In this document: positions 1 to 5,235 of the stretch, piece by piece
Position numbering within the stretch: the stretch's first letter is position 1
Layout: the number at the start of each line of letters is the position of its first letter
DNA from: Planctomycetota bacterium
GTDB taxonomy: Bacteria; Planctomycetota; MHYJ01; JACPRB01
DNA length: 5,614 bases
Direction of reading: 5' to 3'
Assembly: GCA_023261405.1 (NCBI GenBank)
Contig: JAHFOZ010000357.1
Location: forward strand, 1 to 5,614
The notes under the pieces: generated by a model
Database searches by the model: none
What the model saw: only the letters and a program-made list of their open reading frames with translations
What the model was told of the DNA's origin: nothing
Position numbers and translations under genes: made by a program

Positions 1-28
1 GGAGATGAAGGACGCCTAGAAGCTCGAG

Positions 29-346
29 GTGAAGCCCCTCCACGAGCATCTCTGGGGCTTCCGCGTCGAGGGCAAGCCGCCGCGCCACTACACGATCCTC
101 CGCACCCGCATGGCCGAGGGGCTCTTCGTCGACGAGAAGCTCCGCGCACGCGAGCTCCGGCTCGGCGGGCGCGCGTTCCCCTCGGGGACGCTCCTCGAGG
201 TGACCCGCATCCAGTGGTTCAAGGGCGGGAAGGCGTTCGACGTCTTCTACTGGTGCGGCGTCTGCTCCATCAAGCAGTGGGACCCCGGCGCCTGCGCCTG
301 CTGCCAGGCCGAGGTGGAGCTGCGCGACGCACCCGCCACGGAATAG
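29..346 (+). CDS. Small protein of unknown function with paired CxxC motifs (zinc-ribbon-like)
   Basis: This encodes 105 residues from a GTG start. An in-frame TAG at 17-19 rules out any start further upstream. The Shine-Dalgarno support is poor (GAGG at 26-29 runs into the start codon), and an ATG at 110 is the alternative. The GTG is preferred because residues 1-27 read like ordinary folded protein (HLWGFRVEGKPPRHYTI). There is no signal peptide or membrane segment. The C-terminal third carries C76-x2-C79-x9-C89-x2-C92 plus C91, a spacing typical of a zinc ribbon or rubredoxin-like knuckle, so metal binding is inferred but not shown. The protein resembles small uncharacterised proteins I associate with Planctomycetes; that is recollection, not a search. 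The function is unknown. The five sense codons before the TAG at 17-19 could be the tail of a preceding gene, which would make this the last gene of an upstream unit. Confidence 0.72.
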   Translation: MKPLHEHLWGFRVEGKPPRHYTILRTRMAEGLFVDEKLRARELRLGGRAFPSGTLLEVTRIQWFKGGKAFDVFYWCGVCSIKQWDPGACACCQAEVELRDAPATE

Positions 347-347
347 C

Positions 348-359
348 GCCCCGCGGGGC
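348..359. repeat. 12-base perfect GC palindrome after the first gene
   Basis: The sequence GCCCCGCGGGGC is its own reverse complement and begins one base after the stop codon of the first gene. As RNA it could form only a short GC hairpin (about four pairs around a four-base loop) and no T-run follows. It may contribute to 3'-end formation or be chance in GC-rich DNA. Confidence 0.3.
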
Positions 360-373
360 TGAGCGGCGGCGGG

Positions 374-402
374 TTCAATAGTTCTTGCCTCGGGCGTATA
401 CT
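374..402 (+). promoter_or_regulatory. Putative sigma70-type promoter of the molybdenum hydroxylase operon
   Basis: A -10-like TATACT (397-402, five of six matches to consensus) lies exactly 17 bases after TTCAAT (374-379, three of six matches to TTGACA). It is the most AT-rich patch of the 119-base gap between genes. A transcript would start near 409 and carry a leader of roughly 57 bases before the ATG at 466. The weak -35 keeps confidence moderate, and no operator-like inverted repeat is evident beside it. Confidence 0.45.
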
Positions 403-453
403 TCGTGTGATCCTCAAACGATCATGGAACGCGTCGATCGGGGGAGCACCGGG

Positions 454-459
454 AAAGGA
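454..459 (+). promoter_or_regulatory. Shine-Dalgarno site that decides the start at 466
   Basis: AAAGGA lies six bases before the ATG at 466. The in-frame ATG at 424 and TTG at 385 have no comparable purine-rich site at proper spacing, and 385 lies upstream of the proposed -10 element. Confidence 0.6.
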
Positions 460-465
460 CCGAGG

Positions 466-1146
466 ATGAAGAAAGAGAAGCAGCCCGCCCGGAGACCGTC
501 CGCGAAGGCGCCCAAGGGGGTCAGCCGGCGCGGCTTCTTCCAAGCCATGGGCCTCGCCGGCGCCGCGGCCACCACGCTCGCCCAGGGCGGGTGCGGATCA
601 TCGGGAGGCGGCGTCGACCCCGCCCTGCAGCAGGGCGTGGGACCCGATGCGATCGATGTCGCGCTCAAGGTCAACGGCAGGGACGTGAAGGTCAAAGTCG
701 AGCCGCGCGTCACGCTTCTCGACGCGCTCCGCGACCACCTCAAGCTCGGCAGCACCGAGCCCGTCGACCTCACGGGATCCAAGCGCGTCTGCGACCGCGG
801 CTCCTGCGGCGCCTGTACGATGATCGTCGACGGCCGCACCGTCTACTCCTGCACGGTCCTCGCCGTCGAGGCGCAGGGCCGGCAGATCCGCACCGTCGAG
901 GGGCTCTCGGAGGGCGGAAAGCTCCACCCCGTGCAGGAGGAGTTCGTCGCCTGCGACGGCCTCATGTGCGGCTTCTGCACGCCGGGCTTCGTCATGTCGG
1001 CCGTCTCGTGCCTGGAACGCACCCCGGGCGCGACGGCGGACCAGATCCGGAAGTGCCTCGACGGGAACATCTGCCGCTGCGGCACGCAGCCCCGCGCGCT
1101 CGAGGCCGTGGTCAAGGCCGGCGCCCGCATGAAGGGGAGGAGGTAG
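466..1146 (+). CDS. Tat-exported (2Fe-2S)-binding subunit of a xanthine dehydrogenase-family enzyme
   Basis: This is the electron-transfer small subunit of a molybdenum hydroxylase, passing electrons from the molybdenum centre to FAD through two [2Fe-2S] clusters (established for the family). From the ATG at 466 it has 226 residues. The N-terminus has a twin-arginine motif, SRRGFFQ at 20-26, then a hydrophobic stretch at about 27-39, which predicts export of a folded protein by the Tat pathway. The plant-ferredoxin-type domain (about 64-140) has C109-x4-C114-x2-C117-x11-C129. The all-helical second cluster domain (about 150-215) has CGFC at 168-171 and CRC at 203-205. All eight usual ligands are present. 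The mature part is of normal length for CoxS/PaoA-type subunits. C43, within GGCGSSGGG, could be a lipid-attachment site, although residue -3 is an unfavourable Gln. It is the first gene of the operon, three bases from the catalytic-subunit gene. The fold assignment is firm and the export inference is strong; the substrate is unknown. Confidence 0.95.
   Translation: MKKEKQPARRPSAKAPKGVSRRGFFQAMGLAGAAATTLAQGGCGSSGGGVDPALQQGVGPDAIDVALKVNGRDVKVKVEPRVTLLDALRDHLKLGSTEPVDLTGSKRVCDRGSCGACTMIVDGRTVYSCTVLAVEAQGRQIRTVEGLSEGGKLHPVQEEFVACDGLMCGFCTPGFVMSAVSCLERTPGATADQIRKCLDGNICRCGTQPRALEAVVKAGARMKGRR
1134..1143 (+). promoter_or_regulatory. Very strong Shine-Dalgarno for the catalytic subunit
   Basis: GGGGAGGAGG lies inside the last codons of the small-subunit gene (encoding the Gly-Arg-Arg end) and six bases before the ATG at 1150. 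It is an unusually long match to the anti-Shine-Dalgarno and suggests efficient reinitiation or coupled translation of the two subunits. Confidence 0.7.
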
Positions 1147-1149
1147 ACC

Positions 1150-3282
1150 ATGCCCTACAAGTGGCCCGAGAAGCGGCAGGTCATCGGCACCAAGGTCCCG
1201 CGTCTCGACGGCGCGCTCAAGGTCGCCGGCAAGGCGAAATACTCCTACGACCGCAACCTCCCGGGGCTCCTCCATGGGAAGATCCTCCGATCGACCGTCG
1301 CGCACGGAAAAATCGTCACCCTCGACCTCGCGCCCGCCGAGGCCATGCCCGGCGTCAAGGCGGCGATGTCCATCAAGAAAGTCGGCGACATCGTGCGCTT
1401 CGGCGGCGACGAGGTCGCGGCCCTCGCGGCGGAAACCGAGGAGCAGGCGCGCGACGCGATCCGCGCGATCAAGGTCGCCTATGAATCCCTCCCGCCCCTC
1501 GCGAGCGAGGAGGCTGGGCTCGAGAGGAACCCCCCGCCGCCGCCGCAGACGACCGAGAAGGGGCTCAAGATCGAGGAGGCCTTCGCGAAGGCCACCGTGA
1601 CCTCCGAGGGTTTTTACGGCGTGGCCGTCATCACCCACGTCTGCCTTGAGACCCACGGCCTGGTGGCCGACTGGAAGGCCGACGACGATCTCGTGGTCTA
1701 CTGCTCCACGCAGGCGGTGGGCAACACGCGCAACAGCCTGAAGAACCACGGCCCGTTCAAGGCCATCGCCAACCTCAAGGTCACGTGCGAGACGCCCTTC
1801 ATGGGCGGCGGGTTCGGGAGCAAGTTCAGCGCCGACCTCCAGGGCACCGTGGCCGCCGAGCTCGCCCGCAAGGCGAAGCGGCCCGTCAAGCTCATGCTGG
1901 AGCGCGACGAGGAGCATTGGGCCGGCGGCAACCGCCCCTCGCTCTTCGCGAAGGTCAAGGCGGGCGCGGACAAGGACGGGAAGCTCGTGGCCCTGGACGT
2001 GGAGAGCTACGGCACGGGCGGCAACTCCACCGGCGTGGACATGCGCCTCCCCTACATCTACCTGCCCGAGGGGCACCGCATCCGGAACCGCGACGTCAAC
2101 GTGAACGCCTTCAACAAGCGGGCGTTCCGGGCCCCGGGCTCTCCGCAGGCGTGCGCGGTCATGGACCAGATGATGGACGACCTCGCCCACGCGGGCGGCT
2201 GGGACCCGGTGGAGTTCCGCCTGAAGAACCTCCCCGGCCAGGGCAACCCGCTCGTGAACCTGAGCCCCATCTGGGAGAAGGAACTCAAGATGGGCGCCGA
2301 GGCGATCGGCTGGAAGCAGGGCTACCACAAGCGCGGCGACCCGGCCGCGGGCCCGATCAAGCGCGGCCTGGGCTGCGCGATCAACACCTGGGGCGGCGGC
2401 CCCGGCGGGGCGCAGGCATCCTGCACGATCGCCCCGGACGGCTCGGTGGAGGTCAGGTGCGGCACGCAGGATCTGGGCACCGGGACGACGACCCTGGTTC
2501 CCATCGTCGCGGCCGAGATTCTCGGGCTCGAGATCAAGGACATCCAGGGGAAGATCGGCAGCTCCGCCTACCCCGACGCGGGCGGCTCGGGCGGCTCCAC
2601 GAGCTGCGGCGGCGTCTCGCTCGCCGTGGGCGTGGCCTGCATGAAAGCCCTCGAGCAGATTTTCGCCAAGGCGGCCCCCGCGCTCGACGCCCAGCCGGGC
2701 GATCTTGAGGCGGAGGGCGGGAAGGTCTACGTCAAGGCGGCGCCCGCGAAGTCGCTCTCCTGGAAACAGGCCTGCGCGCTCCTCGGGGCCCAGGCGATCA
2801 CCGCCGTCGGCGACAAGGCCGACAAGGAGATCCAGGGCATGGCCGCGAGCGGCGTGGGCGGGGCCCAGTTCGTCGACGTCTCGGTGGACGTCGAGACGGG
2901 CCAGGTCCGCGTGAACAAGGTCGTCGCCGTGGCCGACTGCGGCCTGGTGATGAACCGGCTGCTCTGCGAGAGCCAGGTGTACGGCGGCGTGGTCCAGGGC
3001 CTCAGCCTCGCCCTCTTCGAGGAGCGCCGGCTCGATCCCAGGAGCGCCCTCATGCTCAACCCCGACATGGAGTGGTACAAGCTGGCCGGGCATTCGGACC
3101 TCGGCGAGATCGAGGTGCACCTGCTGGACTACCCGGAGCGCGGCGTGATCGGCATCGGCGAGCCGCCCGTGATCCCCACGCAGGCGGCCCTCGCGAACGC
3201 CGTGACGAACGCCGTGGGCGTGCGGGTGGGCGTGCTGCCGATCACTCCCAAGCGCGTGCTGGACGCGCTGGCGAAAAAGTAG
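1150..3282 (+). CDS. Molybdopterin-binding catalytic subunit, xanthine dehydrogenase/aldehyde oxidoreductase family
   Basis: This 710-residue protein is the large subunit, which hydroxylates an aldehyde or heterocycle at the molybdenum centre. The aldehyde oxidase a/b hammerhead domain spans about 18-118, followed by the first (about 135-375) and second (about 398-690) molybdopterin-binding domains. Visible motifs are GGGFGSK (219-225), the substrate-pocket loop RAFRAPGSPQA (324-334), TQDLGTGT (439-446), GGSGGSTS (478-485) and GIGEPPVIP (668-676). In the last, E671 aligns with the catalytic glutamate of the family (Glu1261 in bovine xanthine oxidoreductase). The loop lacks the AYRCSFR signature of CO dehydrogenase, and the overall style is closer to YagR/PaoC. 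The length suits PaoC (about 730 residues) better than CoxL (about 800). There is no signal peptide, so it presumably travels with the Tat-bearing small subunit. A run of five prolines (128-132) links the hammerhead to the first cofactor domain. The family is certain. The substrate, and whether the cofactor is the cytosine dinucleotide form, are not readable here. Confidence 0.96.
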   Translation: MPYKWPEKRQVIGTKVPRLDGALKVAGKAKYSYDRNLPGLLHGKILRSTVAHGKIVTLDLAPAEAMPGVKAAMSIKKVGDIVRFGGDEVAALAAETEEQARDAIRAIKVAYESLPPLASEEAGLERNPPPPPQTTEKGLKIEEAFAKATVTSEGFYGVAVITHVCLETHGLVADWKADDDLVVYCSTQAVGNTRNSLKNHGPFKAIANLKVTCETPFMGGGFGSKFSADLQGTVAAELARKAKRPVKLMLERDEEHWAGGNRPSLFAKVKAGADKDGKLVALDVESYGTGGNSTGVDMRLPYIYLPEGHRIRNRDVNVNAFNKRAFRAPGSPQACAVMDQMMDDLAHAGGWDPVEFRLKNLPGQGNPLVNLSPIWEKELKMGAEAIGWKQGYHKRGDPAAGPIKRGLGCAINTWGGGPGGAQASCTIAPDGSVEVRCGTQDLGTGTTTLVPIVAAEILGLEIKDIQGKIGSSAYPDAGGSGGSTSCGGVSLAVGVACMKALEQIFAKAAPALDAQPGDLEAEGGKVYVKAAPAKSLSWKQACALLGAQAITAVGDKADKEIQGMAASGVGGAQFVDVSVDVETGQVRVNKVVAVADCGLVMNRLLCESQVYGGVVQGLSLALFEERRLDPRSALMLNPDMEWYKLAGHSDLGEIEVHLLDYPERGVIGIGEPPVIPTQAALANAVTNAVGVRVGVLPITPKRVLDALAKK

Positions 3283-3293
3283 GGAGACCGACG

Positions 3294-4277
3294 ATGAAAG
3301 CCTTCACCTACAAGAGCGCGGCCAGCGAGGCGGACGCGGTCGCGGCCCTGGGCCCCGGCGCGGTGGCGCTGGCTGGCGGCACGAGCCTCCTCAACCTCAT
3401 GAAGGAGCGCGTGATCGAGCCGTCGGTCGTCGTCAACCTGAAGTCGGTCGCCGGGCTCGACAAGATCGAGGCGGCGGGCGACGGCTGGAAGATCGGCGCG
3501 GGCGTGACGATCGCGGCGCTGCTCGAGAACCCGCAGGTCGTCAAGGGCTACCCCGCGCTCGCGGAGGCGCTCGAGACGGTGGGGACCCCGCAGATCCGGA
3601 ACATGGCCACGCTCGGCGGGAATCTGTGCGCGAAGACGCCGTGCCTTTATTTCTCGCACGACGGCTTCGCGTGCCTGAAGCGCGGCAACGGGAACTCCTG
3701 CCCGGCCAAGGACGGGGACAACGAGTTCAGCGCGATCTTCGGGACGGTGATGCCCTGCGTGAGCGTCCACGCGTCGAGCGCGTCGCCGGCGCTGATCGCG
3801 CTCGGGGCCAGGCTCCGGGTGGCGGGCTCCGGGGGCGCGCGCGAGCTGCCGGTCGAGGAGTTCTTCGTCCTCTCGAAGGACGACCCGGCGCGCGAGAACG
3901 TGCTCAAACAGGGTGAGATCGTGACGCACGTGATCCTGGGGAAACCGGCGGGGAAGAGCGCGACCTACGTGGCGCTCCACAAGGCCTCGCATGACTGGCC
4001 CACGGCGCTCGCCTCGGCGGCGCTCGACATGGGGGAGGGCGACCTGGTCAGGACCGCGCGGATCTGCCTGGGAGGCGTGGCGCCTATCCCGTGGCGCGTG
4101 CAGGCGGCGGAGGCGGCCCTGGCGGGGAAGAAGGTCACGCCCGAGACGGCCTCCGCGGCGGCGGACGCGGCGATGGCGGGGGCGGCGCCCCTCTCGCAGA
4201 ACGCCTACAAGGTGAAGGTGGCGCACACCGCGCTCAAGCGGGCGGTCCTCCTGGCGGCCCGGGGCAGCTGGAAATAG
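3294..4277 (+). CDS. FAD-binding subunit of the molybdenum hydroxylase, with a PaoB-like cysteine insert
   Basis: This medium subunit, 327 residues, takes electrons from the [2Fe-2S] clusters onto FAD and hands them to an acceptor. The ATG at 3294 is six bases after AGGGAGA, which overlaps the previous stop codon. The N-terminal FAD-binding domain (about 1-215) has the two classical motifs, AGGTSLLNLMK (27-37) and ATLGGNLC (105-112). The C-terminal CO dehydrogenase flavoprotein domain spans about 220-325. Between ATLGGN and about residue 155 is an insert with C117, C127, C136 and C155 and the context KRGNGNSCPAKDG, resembling the segment of PaoB that holds an additional [4Fe-4S] cluster. C112 is a further candidate. 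Binding of that cluster here is inference from spacing. There is no signal peptide, so co-export with the Tat subunit is expected. The gene order small-molybdenum-FAD differs from paoABC (small-FAD-molybdenum) and coxMSL (FAD-small-molybdenum). Confidence 0.94.
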   Translation: MKAFTYKSAASEADAVAALGPGAVALAGGTSLLNLMKERVIEPSVVVNLKSVAGLDKIEAAGDGWKIGAGVTIAALLENPQVVKGYPALAEALETVGTPQIRNMATLGGNLCAKTPCLYFSHDGFACLKRGNGNSCPAKDGDNEFSAIFGTVMPCVSVHASSASPALIALGARLRVAGSGGARELPVEEFFVLSKDDPARENVLKQGEIVTHVILGKPAGKSATYVALHKASHDWPTALASAALDMGEGDLVRTARICLGGVAPIPWRVQAAEAALAGKKVTPETASAAADAAMAGAAPLSQNAYKVKVAHTALKRAVLLAARGSWK

Positions 4278-4287
4278 GAGAACGGCC

Positions 4288-4527
4288 ATGTCGATCGAGA
4301 AGGGCGATTGCCTCAACCTGCGCTACAAGCAGATGCTCTACAAGGACGTCTCCGCCCCGCCCACCGAGCACGAGAAGAAGATGGCCGAGCTCTACGGGAC
4401 CTGGGACTCCACCGCCTGCTGGTGCGAGTGCACCCAGGGGTCGCGCGGGCCGGACGACAAACCGGTCAACAAGAAGGAGTGCGCCCGGGGCCGCTCCTGC
4501 TTCAAGGGGTTGTCCGACCTGGCGTGA
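4288..4527 (+). CDS. Cysteine-rich 79-residue protein of unknown function in the hydroxylase operon
   Basis: This short gene begins 10 bases after the FAD-subunit stop. Its Shine-Dalgarno, AGGAG at 4276-4280, overlaps that stop codon and is seven bases from the ATG, so translation is probably coupled. The 79-residue product has six cysteines: C8, the cluster C44-x-C46-x-C48 (in ACWCECTQ), C65 and C71. It is otherwise polar, with no signal peptide or membrane helix, so it is expected to be cytoplasmic unless carried by a partner. I do not recognise the family. The cysteine spacing would suit binding of a metal or iron-sulfur cluster. Position suggests an accessory subunit, an iron-sulfur or cofactor insertion factor, or a redox partner for the hydroxylase; all of these are inference. 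Good translation signals and codon usage like its neighbours argue that it is a real gene. Confidence 0.75.
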   Translation: MSIEKGDCLNLRYKQMLYKDVSAPPTEHEKKMAELYGTWDSTACWCECTQGSRGPDDKPVNKKECARGRSCFKGLSDLA

Positions 4528-4539
4528 GCGACGTATAAT
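4510..4539 (+). promoter_or_regulatory. Putative sigma70-type promoter of the DUF1326-type gene
   Basis: A perfect -10 TATAAT (4534-4539) follows TTGTCC (4510-4515, four of six matches to TTGACA) after an 18-base spacer. The -35 lies inside the last codons of the 79-residue gene and the -10 just beyond its stop. Predicted initiation near 4546 would leave a leader of only about 15 bases before the ATG at 4561. Confidence 0.6.
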
Positions 4540-4544
4540 CAGGT

Positions 4545-4550
4545 GGAGGA
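4545..4550 (+). promoter_or_regulatory. Shine-Dalgarno site supporting the ATG at 4561
   Basis: GGAGGA lies 10 bases before the ATG at 4561, a slightly long but workable spacing. The in-frame GTG at 4543 overlaps this site and lies upstream of the likely transcription start, and the GTG at 4552 is too close to it, so 4561 is preferred. Confidence 0.5.
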
Positions 4551-4560
4551 TGTGAAGCCC

Positions 4561-5205
4561 ATGAAGACGATGATCGCGGCCTTCTTTTCCGTCGCGCTCC
4601 TGGGCGCGGCCCCGGACCCCGTCGTCCGCGGTGACTACGTCGAGGCGCGCACCTGCGACGTCTGGACGGGCCCCTGCTTCTCGAACTCGGAGATCAACAT
4701 CCGCGGCAAGGAGGCGGTGGCGGGCTGGTCGGTGGAGAAGGGGATCTGGGACGGCGAGACGCTGGACGGCCTGAAGGTGGTGGCGGTCCTGAAGAGCGAG
4801 GGTACGCTGCACTCCGAGTGGCAGGGCAAGGTCCAGGCCGCGATGTACGTGGACCAGAAGGCGACCACGGCGCAGGCCGCGGCCCTCGTGTCGATGGCCA
4901 GGGCGCTCTCCTCCAAGCTCCTCTCGGACATCGTGGCGGTCGAGCGAGGCGCGATCTCGCTCAAGCGCGACGGGCTCGAGGCGGCGCTCACGGTGGGCGA
5001 GCATCTGGCGATCCGGACGGCGCCCTTCTGCCCCTGCGACTCGATCTGCTGCCACGAGGAGCAGTCCTATCCGTCGATTTGTGAGTCGGCCAAGGTCGAG
5101 TGCGCCAAGACTCTGGAGAACACCTACAAGGGCGACGCACTCAAGGACGTGCGCTGGAGCGAACTCAACAAGCGCAGCGGCATGGTGGGGCGCTTCGCGA
5201 AGTAG
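4561..5205 (+). CDS. Secreted DUF1326-type protein with a cysteine-rich C-terminus
   Basis: From ATG 4561 this encodes 214 residues. The start MKTMIAAFFSVALLGAA looks like a Sec signal peptide, ending near residue 16 or 17; cleavage just before P18 would be unfavourable, so the exact site is unclear. The segment from about 23 to 150 reads like DUF1326: GDYVEARTCDVWTGPCF (24-40, with C32 and C39), an NSEIN/GKEAVAGW stretch (42-56), LDGLKVVAVL (68-77) and a VDQKAT stretch (97-102). The domain's biochemical role is not established as far as I know. The tail (about 155-214) holds CPCDSICC (C157, C159, C163, C164) plus C174 and C181, which suits disulfides or metal binding outside the cytoplasm. 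It probably has its own promoter at 4510-4539 rather than relying on the hydroxylase operon, although read-through is possible because no terminator is seen between them. The family call is from recognition of the motif, not a search. Confidence 0.8.
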   Translation: MKTMIAAFFSVALLGAAPDPVVRGDYVEARTCDVWTGPCFSNSEINIRGKEAVAGWSVEKGIWDGETLDGLKVVAVLKSEGTLHSEWQGKVQAAMYVDQKATTAQAAALVSMARALSSKLLSDIVAVERGAISLKRDGLEAALTVGEHLAIRTAPFCPCDSICCHEEQSYPSICESAKVECAKTLENTYKGDALKDVRWSELNKRSGMVGRFAK

Positions 5206-5235
5206 GCGGCCGTCCGCAGCAGGGGCGATGATCTC

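Noticed and set aside
1..19. Possible tail of a preceding gene (five codons then TAG), or a mini-ORF starting at ATG 5
   Set aside because: It is too short to assign. It is used only to show that the first gene cannot start before position 20.
347..360. Intrinsic terminator at the GC palindrome
   Set aside because: The stem would be very short and no T-run follows, so it is listed only as a palindrome. I found no convincing intrinsic terminator anywhere in the window.
385..465. Upstream starts for the small subunit (TTG at 385, ATG at 424)
   Set aside because: Neither has a Shine-Dalgarno sequence and 385 lies before the proposed -10. The ATG at 466 has AAAGGA at good spacing and gives a normal Tat signal n-region.
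591..1484. Long + strand frames shifted relative to the real genes (also 1785-2708, 4091-4555 and the part of the FAD-subunit frame before 3294)
   Set aside because: Translations are Arg/Pro/Gly-rich with no domain, and they overlap genes with full family motifs in the correct frame. The stretch 3072-3293 is simply upstream read-through before the real ATG at 3294.
1531..1545. Short CCG-rich repeat
   Set aside because: It encodes a five-proline linker in the catalytic subunit and is an ordinary interdomain proline run.
598..3120. An 840-codon open frame on the minus strand opposite the hydroxylase genes
   Set aside because: It lies opposite two unmistakable + strand genes. Its translation is a low-complexity mix of Arg, Ala, Gly, Leu, His and Asp with no motif. 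Long antisense frames are expected when third codon positions are nearly all G or C.
1150..3282. Carbon monoxide dehydrogenase large subunit
   Set aside because: The AYRCSFR active-site signature is missing and the length is nearer to PaoC-type enzymes.
3129..4316. A 395-codon minus-strand open frame opposite the FAD-subunit gene
   Set aside because: It has arginine-rich low-complexity composition, covers a well-supported gene and shows no recognisable domain.
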